DNA from: Spirosoma utsteinense
GTDB taxonomy: Bacteria; Bacteroidota; Bacteroidia; Cytophagales; Spirosomataceae
DNA length: 64,000 nucleotides
NCBI RefSeq assembly: GCF_014282275.1
Contig: NZ_VFIA01000023.1
Coordinates: 1 to 64,000, forward strand
Direction: 5' to 3'
Part shown: positions 53,624-62,457 of the stretch, piece by piece
Layout of the letters: the number at the start of each line of letters is the position of its first letter
Position numbering within the stretch: position 1 is the first letter of the stretch
The notes under the pieces: model-generated
Told to the model about the DNA's origin: nothing
Databases searched by the model: none
The model's input: only the letters and a program-made list of their open reading frames with translations
Made by a program: the position numbers and the translations under genes

Positions 53624-56600
53624 ATGACAAAAAGTAACGCTGAGATACATGAAAACCTTCTTTGGTATAAAGATGCTATTATATATGAGTTGCACATTAA
53701 AGCCTTCCGCGACGGAAACGGCGACGGGATCGGCGATTTTCAGGGGCTACTCGAAAAGTTAGATTACCTCCAGGAGTTAGGGGTTACGGCCATCTGGCTA
53801 CTGCCCTTTTATCCGTCGCCCCTGCGCGATGATGGCTATGACATTGCTGATTACTACACCATCAACCCGTCTTACGGGACCATCGAGCAGTTTAAAACGC
53901 TGCTGGAAGAGGCCCACCAGCGTAATCTGAAAGTCATTACAGAGCTGGTAATCAATCACTCGTCCGATCAGCATCCCTGGTTTCAGCGCGCCCGGCGTGC
54001 GCCCAAAGGGTCGCCCGAACGGGATTACTACGTCTGGACCGACGACCCGACGCAATTCAAGGATGTCCGGATTATCTTTCAGGACTTCGAAACGTCTAAC
54101 TGGACCTGGGACCCCGAAGCCCAGCAGTATTACTGGCACCGTTTCTTCTACCACCAGCCCGATCTGAACTATGACAGCCCGCTCGTGCAGAGCGAAGTGT
54201 TCAAAATGATCGACTACTGGTGTGAACTGGGCGTCGATGGGTTTCGCCTGGATGCCGTTCCCTATTTATTCGAACGCGAAGGTACCAATGGCGAGAACCT
54301 GCCTGAGACGCATGCGTTCCTGAAAAAGCTCCGTAAACACATCGACGATCATTTTCCCAGCGTCGTGTTTCTAGCCGAAGCCAATATGTGGCCCGAAGAT
54401 TCGGCTTCGTATTTTGGCGATGGCGACGAGTGCCACATGAACTACCATTTTCCGGTAATGCCCCGTATGTTCATGGCCCTGCAAATGGAAGACCGGTATC
54501 CGATCACCGATATCTTCGACCAGACACCGGCTATTCCGGATACGTGCCAGTGGGCTATTTTCCTGCGTAACCACGACGAACTGACCCTCGAAATGGTTAC
54601 CGACGAAGAGCGGGACTACATGTACAAGACTTACGCTCAGGACCCGAAAGCAAAAATAAACCTGGGTATCCGGCACCGGCTGTCGCCACTGATGGGCAAC
54701 AACCGCAAGAAGATAGAACTGCTCAACAGCCTCCTGTTCTCCCTGCCCGGTACGCCCGTTATCTACTACGGCGACGAAATCGGGATGGGCGATAACGTTT
54801 ACCTGGGCGACCGGGACGGGGTGCGTACGCCTATGCAGTGGTCACCGGACCGGAATGCCGGCTTCTCAAGTACGAATCCGCAGAAACTCTACCTGCCTAC
54901 CGTGCTCGACCCGGAATATCACTATGAATCGGTCAATGTAGAAACCCAGCGACGCAATACCTCCTCGCTGTTCTGGTTCATGAAACGCATGATCAACCTG
55001 CGCAAGATGCACAAGGCGTTTGGGCGGGGAGACCTGGTGTTTCTGAACGTCGAAAACTCCAAAGTGCTGGCGTTTACGCGGACCTACGAAGACGAAACGC
55101 TGCTGATCGTTATCAACCTGTCGAAATACGCTCAGCCAGCGGAGGTAGAACTGAAGGGTTTCAAAGGCTATGTGCCGGTCGAAGTATTCAGCAAAAATGC
55201 GTTCCCAGCCGTTTCCGACACCGAAGCCTACTTTTTTACCCTCGCTCCCCACGATTACCAGTGGTTCGTTCTGGAGAAAACAGGTGCCGGAGCCGTCAAT
55301 GCCGACACGCTGCCATCGGTACAGATTGCTGGCTGGGATCAGTTACTAAGCGGCCGGAACCGCCAGACGCTGGAAACGGACGTGCTGCCGGACTATCTGC
55401 CGAAAACAGACTGGTTCAACGGCAAGGGGCAGGTGCTACACGGCATTTCCATCGTGAACCACGCTACACTGCCGCTAGCTGAAGGGTCAGCGTATGTATT
55501 GCTGATCGAGGTTTCGTATGAACGGGGACTGCCCGAACTCTTCCAGTTGGTGGTGGCGTTTGCGGGCGAGTCGGCAGCTACAAAGTTGAGCGAAAACTGC
55601 CCGCAGTCTGTGTTGGCAACGCTGAACGTTGGTGCTGAGACGGGTGTGCTGTGCGATGGTCTGTACATGGCCGTTGTTCAGCAGGCTTTCCTGATGAATC
55701 TGACCAGGAAAGGTGCCGGCCGGGCAAATAACCTTACGTTCCAGAGCGTTCCGGCGCTGGATACCTATGTTGAGGAGCATCCGGACATAAAGTCGAAACT
55801 GATTCCCAACGGTCCCGGCTATGCATCGATCAGTTACGATTACAGCTTCCTGCTGAAACTGTACCGGAAAGTCGACCGGTCGATCAACCCCGATACCGAA
55901 ATTACGCGCTTCCTTTCAGAAACGGCCCACTTCAAGTCTATTCCAGCCTTTGCCGGTGCCCTGGAAATGACGACGGCCGACAAGCCGGTTATGTTGGGAA
56001 CCATGCAGGAAATGGTTGATAATCACGGCGACGGGAAAGGCTACGTGCTGGAACGGATCAACAATTACATCGAGCGAATACTGGCGCGTGACAAAGAACA
56101 GCTCGCGCTGGCTATAGACACCTCGCCGGGGACGCTGGTAGAACCGGTTGCGTTTGCCGATCTGCCCTTTGAAACGCAGGAGCTGCTGGGCAACCGGGCC
56201 GCTGATCAGGCGCGGTTGTTGGGTATCCGGATCGGACAAATGCACAAAGCGCTGGCTTCCAGTAAGTCGCAGAAGGATTTTGCGCCGGAAGATTTTTCGC
56301 TTCACTACCAGCGTTCGCTTTTCTCGGGATTGCAGTCGCTGGTTCGCGAGAGCCACCAGATTCATAAAGGAGCGCTGGCATCGCTCCCTCCCGACGTTCG
56401 GCAGCAGGTAGAACAGCTGATGGAGCAGAAAGAAAGGGTACTGACCACCCTCCGGCGGATCTACAGCAAGAAGCTGGATACCACCAAGATTCGTATTCAT
56501 GGTGATCTGAAGCTGGAGAAGATCATGGTCACCGGCCGGGATATTGCCATCCAGGATTTTGGTGGTGACCCCGCCCGTAGTTACAGTGAACGTCAGCTGA

Positions 56601-56941
56601 AGCGTTCACCGCTGCGCGACGTAGCGTCCATGATTCATTCGTTCTACTACACCACCTACGAAGGTTTCCTGTACAACAATCAGGTACCGCAGGAGGAGAC
56701 GTTACGGCTGCTGCCCTTCGCCGAATTCTGGGTGAATTCTATGAGGGGATTCTTCGTGAAAGCGTATCTGGAAACGGTTAGAGACAGTTCGTTTGTGCCA
56801 AAAGAGCCTGAAGAACAGCAAATGATGCTCGAAACGTATCTGCTCGAAAAGGCGGTTTCCAGCCTGACGTATGAACTCAGCCACCGTCCCGACTGGGTAC
56901 GGGTACCGTTGCAGATCATCAAATCAGTAATGGATAAGTAA
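53624..56941 (+). CDS. treS: Trehalose synthase fused to maltokinase (TreS-Mak)
   Basis: This 1105-residue fusion interconverts maltose and trehalose and phosphorylates maltose. The GH13 part (about 10-550) has the catalytic residues D210 in GVDGFRLDAVPYL, E252 in FLAEANMWPED and D318 in FLRNHDELTLEMV. The C-terminal maltokinase (about 570-1105) has the aminoglycoside-phosphotransferase-like IRIHGDLKLEKIM and IAIQDFGGDPARSYSE, then KRSPLRDVASMIHSF. Usual Mak has HGDYHLGQ and DFEGEP; the His-Gly-Asp and Asp-Phe-Gly core is kept. Product maltose-1-phosphate normally feeds GlgE; no glgE is in the window. Confidence 0.95.
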   Translation: MTKSNAEIHENLLWYKDAIIYELHIKAFRDGNGDGIGDFQGLLEKLDYLQELGVTAIWLLPFYPSPLRDDGYDIADYYTINPSYGTIEQFKTLLEEAHQRNLKVITELVINHSSDQHPWFQRARRAPKGSPERDYYVWTDDPTQFKDVRIIFQDFETSNWTWDPEAQQYYWHRFFYHQPDLNYDSPLVQSEVFKMIDYWCELGVDGFRLDAVPYLFEREGTNGENLPETHAFLKKLRKHIDDHFPSVVFLAEANMWPEDSASYFGDGDECHMNYHFPVMPRMFMALQMEDRYPITDIFDQTPAIPDTCQWAIFLRNHDELTLEMVTDEERDYMYKTYAQDPKAKINLGIRHRLSPLMGNNRKKIELLNSLLFSLPGTPVIYYGDEIGMGDNVYLGDRDGVRTPMQWSPDRNAGFSSTNPQKLYLPTVLDPEYHYESVNVETQRRNTSSLFWFMKRMINLRKMHKAFGRGDLVFLNVENSKVLAFTRTYEDETLLIVINLSKYAQPAEVELKGFKGYVPVEVFSKNAFPAVSDTEAYFFTLAPHDYQWFVLEKTGAGAVNADTLPSVQIAGWDQLLSGRNRQTLETDVLPDYLPKTDWFNGKGQVLHGISIVNHATLPLAEGSAYVLLIEVSYERGLPELFQLVVAFAGESAATKLSENCPQSVLATLNVGAETGVLCDGLYMAVVQQAFLMNLTRKGAGRANNLTFQSVPALDTYVEEHPDIKSKLIPNGPGYASISYDYSFLLKLYRKVDRSINPDTEITRFLSETAHFKSIPAFAGALEMTTADKPVMLGTMQEMVDNHGDGKGYVLERINNYIERILARDKEQLALAIDTSPGTLVEPVAFADLPFETQELLGNRAADQARLLGIRIGQMHKALASSKSQKDFAPEDFSLHYQRSLFSGLQSLVRESHQIHKGALASLPPDVRQQVEQLMEQKERVLTTLRRIYSKKLDTTKIRIHGDLKLEKIMVTGRDIAIQDFGGDPARSYSERQLKRSPLRDVASMIHSFYYTTYEGFLYNNQVPQEETLRLLPFAEFWVNSMRGFFVKAYLETVRDSSFVPKEPEEQQMMLETYLLEKAVSSLTYELSHRPDWVRVPLQIIKSVMDK

Positions 56942-56955
56942 CACGCGCTGGTAGA

Positions 56956-57020
56956 ACAGAAGGTCGATCGGACGAATGCCATTACCTGGAGTAATAGCAT
57001 TCGTCCGATCGACCTTCTGT
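56956..57020. terminator. Long 30-bp stem between convergent treS-mak and the TreZ-like gene
   Basis: Bases 56956-56985 (ACAGAAGGTCGATCGGACGA...) pair with 56991-57020 with a single mismatch and a 5-nt loop. It fills almost the whole gap between two convergent stops and should end both transcripts. On the plus strand TTTGTT follows. The stem is far longer than a normal intrinsic terminator. Confidence 0.85.
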
Positions 57021-57027
57021 TTGTTCC

Positions 57028-58770
57028 CTATTGCCGGGCTTTATACACCACGATCGACTCAGGCTGTAGCGTGAGGGTATCAGCGTTGGACAGAGAATCC
57101 GGTGAGGCAGCGGGCCCCGACCAGCGGGGGTCAGCCGAGTCCAGCAGTTTTTGCCATTCCCTGTCGAGTGCCGGCAAGGTGATCGCCTGCGGATCGGCCG
57201 AGAAATTCATCAGACAAACAATATCGTTTTTAGCATGCCAGCGGTGTAAAAGCATCGTCTGTTGTTCTTTGTGCTGGATAACAGCTACTTCTTTCGGGTT
57301 CAGATGGTGAAGCGCCGACTGCTGCCGACGCAGACTCGTGAGCGCCTGGTAGTATTCGAACAGGGTTTTGTTGGGAACCTGATCGAGCATCTCCCAGGGT
57401 AAGGCCGGATGGGCTGGGGTATCGCTACGCTTTGACTCAGTCTGCGTCGGCTGGTCCAGCTCAAACGGGTTCGTAACGCCCCATTCCTCACCCATGAACA
57501 GGGTAGGTACGTAGGGGCTGACCATGATGGAACCGGCCATCAGCTTCAGCTGCTCGAAGCTGATGGTCTGGTCTGAACAGGGGGGAGCTGCTGACGGCGA
57601 CTTATACGGTTGCGAGAATAACACAAACGACTTGCCTGACGCGGGTTCTGTGTCTGAATGCCGGTCGAACGACTCCTGCAAAACCGTTGAAAAAGGCTCA
57701 TCGTAGAGATAATCTTCCCGGTAGGTTTTGGTCAGGTGTCGGCTGAGTTCGTGTTCCGCGCAATAAGTAGTATAGCTTTCGCCCTGCCTCATCTGGTCGA
57801 GTCCATCGGCCAGCGGGCTGGCTTGCTCATCACCCTGTTCTACCGGCGATGTCAGGTTCACGCCATTCTCGATGAGCAGGTAATGGTGACGGTTGGTGGT
57901 GGTAGACAGTTCATTGGTTTTCTGCCTGATTTCTTTAAGCAGCTGCTCCGGGTTAGATAGGGTATGAGCGGCATGCAGGCGGAGGGCGTCTACGTGAAAA
58001 TCACGGAACCACATCAGGGCATTCTCAACCAGATACCGCCGTCCGGCTTCGCGTTGTGCCTCGCTGACATAAGTCGGCTTGCCGGGGCGGGGGCTTAGCT
58101 TGCGGCTGGAGTAGGTGCGGCAGTCGCTGAAGGTGTCACCCTGGCTGCCGAGGTGATTATAGGCCAGGTCCATCACCACCGCTATACCCTTCACGTGGCA
58201 GGCGTTGATGAGCTGCTGAAGTTGCGCCGGTCCGCCATACGAAGCCTGCACGGCATACAGAAACACCCCATCGGACGACCAGTTGCGGGAGTCCGGAAAG
58301 GGCGTCACGGGCCTGATAACAATGGCATTGATGCCTAGCGTTTTCAGGTAACCCAGCTTCTTCACGACAGCTTTGAAGGTTCCTTCGGGTGTGAAGGTAT
58401 ACGTATCGAGTTCATACAAAATGTACTCGTCGAGGGGCGGGTTGACCCAGCACGACTCTTCCCAGTAAAACGTGCGGGTGTCGAATGCCTGCGAGGGGCC
58501 GTACACACCCTGGGGCTGTGCCAGCGAAGCCGGGTCGGCGTACTCTTTTTCGCCGTCGATTACGAACGAGTACAAATCGCCGGGTTTAAGTTGATCGGTC
58601 GTGACGGTCCAGTAGCCGGTGTCGTCACTCGCTAAGGGAAGGCTGTGGGCGTCGCCATTTACGGAAATAACGACCTGATTCGCACGCGGAGCCCATACCA
58701 CGACATTCGCTTCCTGTTCGGTGGGGAACGTAACACCGATTGATCGTCTGCTTACTGTTGTCTGGTTCAT
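57028..58770 (-). CDS. TreZ-like GH13 protein, probably catalytically inactive
   Basis: The 580-residue protein has the full layout of malto-oligosyltrehalose trehalohydrolase: N-terminal CBM48-like domain (to about 100), GH13 barrel and a C-terminal beta domain. Kept motifs include EGTFKAVVKKLGYLKTLGIN (129-148), VVMDLAYNHLG (198-208) and SPYVPTLFMGEEWG (418-431). Catalytic positions are changed. The nucleophile motif, normally VDGxRLDAVH, reads VDALRLHAAH with His266 for Asp. The NHDQVGNR region reads SQPYKSPSA (386-394), so the second Asp is missing. E301 (LLIENG) is kept. YELH reads YELD. No TreY partner is present. A regulatory or glucan-binding role is possible. Confidence 0.85.
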   Translation of the reverse strand: MNQTTVSRRSIGVTFPTEQEANVVVWAPRANQVVISVNGDAHSLPLASDDTGYWTVTTDQLKPGDLYSFVIDGEKEYADPASLAQPQGVYGPSQAFDTRTFYWEESCWVNPPLDEYILYELDTYTFTPEGTFKAVVKKLGYLKTLGINAIVIRPVTPFPDSRNWSSDGVFLYAVQASYGGPAQLQQLINACHVKGIAVVMDLAYNHLGSQGDTFSDCRTYSSRKLSPRPGKPTYVSEAQREAGRRYLVENALMWFRDFHVDALRLHAAHTLSNPEQLLKEIRQKTNELSTTTNRHHYLLIENGVNLTSPVEQGDEQASPLADGLDQMRQGESYTTYCAEHELSRHLTKTYREDYLYDEPFSTVLQESFDRHSDTEPASGKSFVLFSQPYKSPSAAPPCSDQTISFEQLKLMAGSIMVSPYVPTLFMGEEWGVTNPFELDQPTQTESKRSDTPAHPALPWEMLDQVPNKTLFEYYQALTSLRRQQSALHHLNPKEVAVIQHKEQQTMLLHRWHAKNDIVCLMNFSADPQAITLPALDREWQKLLDSADPRWSGPAASPDSLSNADTLTLQPESIVVYKARQ

Positions 58771-59023
58771 CCTCTACGAACTATGTTGTTACGGTAAAAC
58801 AGGTAATCAACCATTTAGTTGGTTACCCGAACGGCCGGTTGTTAGTGAGCGGTACAGATACTAAACAAAAAAGCCCTCCGCCCGGATACGTTCCAGGATC
58901 AACTGGACAAGCTTCTATAGATTAAAAACAACCAGTAAAAGAGCTGCGGGGGATGGTAATCAGTAAGGTCAGTAGTGATGCAAGCATGGCTGTTGGAGTT
59001 AGGGGTTCAGGGTCGAACCAGAA
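58771..59023 (-). other. Presumed leader of the TreZ-like gene with a 21-codon ORF
   Basis: If the phased-repeat promoter upstream is used, transcripts carry a leader of about 245 nt. It contains a minus-strand ORF (58987-58922) for a 21-residue hydrophobic peptide, MLASLLTLLITIPRSSFTGC plus Phe. It also contains a TCCAG/CTGGA hairpin (about 58892-58907), a GGCTTTTTTG run, and an imperfect GGTAA-T-CAAC/GTTG-G-TTACC hairpin (58802-58827). This may be a leader-peptide or attenuator arrangement, but nothing proves translation. Confidence 0.3.
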
Positions 59024-59081
59024 CAAACTACGCTTTTTCAACGTAGAAAGGACTTAGGTGAATCTTAGAAAATCCTTAGAA
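59024..59081 (-). promoter_or_regulatory. Four 11-bp-phased repeats and promoter facing the TreZ-like gene
   Basis: On the minus strand TTCTAAG (from 59081), TTCTAAG (59070), ACCTAAG (59059) and TTCTACG (59048) begin exactly 11 bp apart. After 11 bases TAGTTTG (59030-59024) follows. The layout is identical to that before otsAB, down to the spacer. Its orientation points to the TreZ-like gene 254 nt away. The plus-strand gene is on the other side. Confidence 0.65.
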
Positions 59082-59227
59082 AACTGGAATGTCGCATGCA
59101 GATGCTCCCTGATCGCAGTTTTTGCAAGGTTCAATAGTATTTGTGCTGCTTTCTCCGCTTACGTTCCGTAAACCGTTCTGCCTTTTCGGCCGGTAACTAA
59201 CGTCCAATCATACATCCGTCGTTCAAC

Positions 59228-60043
59228 ATGATCCGTTCTCTGTACCTGACCCTTTTATCGCTTAGTGCCTGTCTGTCGATAGCCGTCTCATCCTCCGCTC
59301 AAACCAAGGCGTACACCTATCTTATCTACCATAAACTGTCGCCCGGCCTGACCATACAGGATGCGCTGCCGGTCGAACGCGAGTGGAAAGCCGTTAACCA
59401 GGCCTCCGTCGATGAAGGTAACCTGATTGGCTGGTATATGATGGCCAAGCAGATGAGTTCCAATACCAACCCGACCGAGTACGACTACGTAACGGTCATC
59501 GTAACGCCGACGATGAGCATCAAAGGGGCGTCGCCGGCGGGTATGGCGAAAGTATATGGCGATAGCGTACAGATACGCATGGCCGACCTCCAGAAGCGTG
59601 ACCGGGCTACGGCACCCGTCGTTAAAATGGAAATATGGGAAACGGTCGATGCCGTGTTCAGTCCGGACTTTGCGCCCGACAAAACGCCACTCGTCGTGCT
59701 CGACTACATCCGGCTCCGCGACCCCGCAGCCGACTGGTTCAGTCTGGTTGGCCCGCTGAAACGGATAGCTGCCGCCCGGGTTAAGGAGAACGCCATTGGT
59801 GGCTGGGATATGTCCCGGCTCGTGGTGCCGAACGGGAGCGAAAAGGGCTACGGTATGGCCATTGTACAAACCGTTGCTAACCTGAACGTCCTCGCTGGTC
59901 CTGCTACGACCGGGGCATCGGCTGAGGGAGACAAGGTGCGGAGTCAGGCCACGCGGACTTTCGACGTGGTGCGGCAGGAGGTGTTTCGGCTAACGGAATA
60001 CACCGCGCGGCCCAAAGCGACGGCGAGTACACAAAAGAAATAG
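59228..60043 (+). CDS. Secreted protein with two ferredoxin-like alpha/beta repeats
   Basis: I do not recognise this 271-residue protein with certainty. It has a signal peptide (MIRSLYLTLLSLSACLSIAV, cleavage near SSAQ). The mature chain looks like an internal duplication: YLIYHKLSPG...NLIGWYMMAKQM...DYVTVIVTP in the first half and VVLDYIRLRDP...AIGGWDMSRLVV...YGMAIVQTV in the second. That pattern (beta, helix, beta with GGW/IGW, beta) resembles NIPSNAP or dimeric alpha/beta-barrel domains. It precedes a GH36 gene by 106 nt but may be independently expressed. Confidence 0.6.
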   Translation: MIRSLYLTLLSLSACLSIAVSSSAQTKAYTYLIYHKLSPGLTIQDALPVEREWKAVNQASVDEGNLIGWYMMAKQMSSNTNPTEYDYVTVIVTPTMSIKGASPAGMAKVYGDSVQIRMADLQKRDRATAPVVKMEIWETVDAVFSPDFAPDKTPLVVLDYIRLRDPAADWFSLVGPLKRIAAARVKENAIGGWDMSRLVVPNGSEKGYGMAIVQTVANLNVLAGPATTGASAEGDKVRSQATRTFDVVRQEVFRLTEYTARPKATASTQKK

Positions 60044-60149
60044 CTCCTGCCGGTAATACAGCCTCGTCTGCCGCCTTTTGTTGCTTTCCGGCTTAACTTG
60101 CCGCATCTCAAGACTACCTGCTCATTTGATTCTGTCGACGTTATTGTCT

Positions 60150-62324
60150 ATGCGCTTTCTGCTCACTTTATTTTCGCTCATTTCCAGTTCGGCGGTTGCC
60201 GCAACCATCGACATTCCCATAGAAACCAGCCGGACGGCCCTTGTGTTGCGTGTCGATAATGACGGCCACCTGGTGACGGTCCACCACGGGAAACGTTTGC
60301 AGCAGACGGCCGAGTATGCCCGCCTGCGGGGTATAACCCACCTGAACGAAGGCTATTCGGAGTATTATAACTCGGTTTACACGCCTGCGGGGTCACGCAA
60401 CCTGCTCGAACCGGCTATCCAGGCCACCCACGCCGACGGCAACCCGTCGCTCGATCTGGTATATGTTCGGCATGAAACCAAACCCGCCGGGACGGGCGTG
60501 ACGCTGACGACTATTTTGCTGAAGGATCCGCAGTATGCGTTTGAGGTGACGCTGAACTACAAGGCCTACCAGAATGAGGACGTGCTGGAAAGCTGGTCGA
60601 CGATCCGGCATACGGAGAAAAAGGCCGTTCGGTTGCAGAAATATGCCTCGGCCAATCTGTATCTATCGGCGGGTCAGTATTATCTGACCCACTATCACGG
60701 CAACTGGGCCAGCGAGGTGCGTCCCGAAGAGGTTCAGCTAACAGCGGGCATGAAAGTGATCGATAGTAAGCTGGGGACGCGCGCACAGATGCTCCAGGCT
60801 CCCATGTTTATGCTTTCGCTGAACCAGCCCGCCCAGGAAGAGCAGGGTGAGGTGGTGGCCGGTACGCTGGCGTGGTCGGGCAATTTTCAGTTTCAGTTTG
60901 AAATCGACCCCTACCACAATGTCCGTTTACTGGCCGGGATCAACCCGTATGCATCGGAGTACACGCTGGAACCGGGCCGCGACTTCACGACACCCGCCCT
61001 GATTTACACCTATTCGAACCAGGGTACGGGTGGAGCCAGCCGCAGCCTGCACCGCTGGGCCAGAAACCACCGGATTCCGCAGGGTACCGGCGACCGGCTT
61101 ACGCTGCTCAACAACTGGGAAGCCACCCAATTCGACTTCGACGAGCCAAAACTGGTCGATCTGTTCAAAGACGGTAAGAAACTCGGCGTCGACCTGTTCC
61201 TGTTGGACGATGGCTGGTTTGGCAACAAGTTCCCCCGCAACGACGACAAAGCGGGTCTGGGCGACTGGCAGGAAAACAAAGCCAAACTGCCCCACGGTCT
61301 CGGCTATCTCGTACAGCAGGCCGAAGCGGCTGGTGTGAAATTCGGGATCTGGATTGAGCCGGAGATGGTCAACCCCAAGAGCGAACTTTACACGAAACAC
61401 CCCGACTGGGTAATCAAACTGCCGAACCGGCCCGATGCGGTGTTCCGGAATCAGCAGGTGCTTGACCTGTCGAACCCGAAGGTGCAGGACTTTGTGTACG
61501 GGGTAGTCGACGATCTGTTTACGAAAAATCCGAAACTGGCCTATATCAAGTGGGATTGTAATGCCGTGATTTATAATGCCTATTCGTCGGTCAATCAAAC
61601 CAGTCACCTGTACGTAGATTACGTGCGGGGCTTATACCGGGTGTTGGAAAAGCTTCGCGCCAAGTACCCGACCGTACCGATGATGCTGTGCTCGGGGGGC
61701 GGGGCGAGAGTCGACTACGGCGCGCTGAAATATTTTACCGAGTACTGGCCCAGCGACAACACCAGCCCGGCCGAACGGATATTTATCCAGTACAATTATT
61801 CGGCTTTCTTCCCGGCCATCGCCAGTTGCAACCACATTACCGACTGGGGTAATTTTCCAATCAAGTTCCGTACGGATGTGGCGATGATGGGCAAAATGGG
61901 ATATGATATTGTCGTGAGCAAGCTGGACGCCAACGATCTGGCTTTCAGTCAGCAGGCGCTGAAAAATTACGGGCGGCTCAAACCCGTCATCTATCAGGGT
62001 GATTTGTTTCGGCTCCAGTCGCCCCATACCAACGATGTGGGGTCGGTTATGTACGTCAGCGAAAAGCAGGATAAGGCGGTATGGTTTTCGTATCTGATAA
62101 ACAGCCGTTTCAAAGCTGGTAGCGACTTGCCGCCCATCCGTTTGCGGGGCCTGCAACCCGGCAAACGGTATACGGTTCAGGAAACGAACCTGATGCCGGG
62201 CACAAAATCGCCCATCGATGGCTCGGTCACCTACTCGGGTGATTTCCTGATGACGGTGGGGCTGAACCCGGCCGTTAACGACCGCCGGACGAGCGTTGTG
62301 CTCGAAATTTCCGAAGCCTTGTAA
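60150..62324 (+). CDS. Alpha-galactosidase, GH36 family, secreted
   Basis: The 724-residue enzyme has a short signal peptide (MRFLLTLFSLISSSAVA). The N-terminal beta-supersandwich (about 20-315) precedes the barrel. Catalytic residues are visible: nucleophile D469 in YIKWDCN and acid/base D536 in WPSDNTSP, with LCSGGGARVDYGALKYF between. FLLDDGWFGNK and WIEPEMVNPKSELY are further GH36 signatures. It removes terminal alpha-galactose from oligosaccharides in the periplasm or outside. I chose the ATG giving MRFLLTL because it starts a signal peptide; 24 codons upstream are open. Confidence 0.94.
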   Translation: MRFLLTLFSLISSSAVAATIDIPIETSRTALVLRVDNDGHLVTVHHGKRLQQTAEYARLRGITHLNEGYSEYYNSVYTPAGSRNLLEPAIQATHADGNPSLDLVYVRHETKPAGTGVTLTTILLKDPQYAFEVTLNYKAYQNEDVLESWSTIRHTEKKAVRLQKYASANLYLSAGQYYLTHYHGNWASEVRPEEVQLTAGMKVIDSKLGTRAQMLQAPMFMLSLNQPAQEEQGEVVAGTLAWSGNFQFQFEIDPYHNVRLLAGINPYASEYTLEPGRDFTTPALIYTYSNQGTGGASRSLHRWARNHRIPQGTGDRLTLLNNWEATQFDFDEPKLVDLFKDGKKLGVDLFLLDDGWFGNKFPRNDDKAGLGDWQENKAKLPHGLGYLVQQAEAAGVKFGIWIEPEMVNPKSELYTKHPDWVIKLPNRPDAVFRNQQVLDLSNPKVQDFVYGVVDDLFTKNPKLAYIKWDCNAVIYNAYSSVNQTSHLYVDYVRGLYRVLEKLRAKYPTVPMMLCSGGGARVDYGALKYFTEYWPSDNTSPAERIFIQYNYSAFFPAIASCNHITDWGNFPIKFRTDVAMMGKMGYDIVVSKLDANDLAFSQQALKNYGRLKPVIYQGDLFRLQSPHTNDVGSVMYVSEKQDKAVWFSYLINSRFKAGSDLPPIRLRGLQPGKRYTVQETNLMPGTKSPIDGSVTYSGDFLMTVGLNPAVNDRRTSVVLEISEAL

Positions 62325-62337
62325 TAATATCACCACT

Positions 62338-62426
62338 ATACCACCACTACCAGGGGCGTTGCCCACTGGCAGGGTGCGCAACCCATCCACCCTGCCAGTG
62401 GGCAACGCCCCTGGTAGTGGTGGTAT
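62338..62426. terminator. Perfect 39-bp hairpin between GH36 and deoC
   Basis: Bases 62338-62376 (ATACCACCACTACCAGGGGC...) pair perfectly with 62388-62426 around an 11-nt loop. It lies between convergent genes and can end both transcripts. A 39-bp perfect stem without a T-tract is unusual for an intrinsic terminator. It may be a REP-like mobile hairpin that landed in this gap. Confidence 0.85.
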
Positions 62427-62457
62427 CACGTCAACCGCAGGTATCACGTCAACCGCA
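62422..62457. repeat. 18-bp direct repeat duplicating the deoC 3' end
   Basis: GGTATCACGTCAACCGCA occurs twice in a row. The inner copy contains the deoC stop codon and the last codons (LRLT); the outer copy lies in the 3' flank and merges with the hairpin's right arm. It looks like a duplication made when the adjacent hairpin arose or was inserted. Confidence 0.85.
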
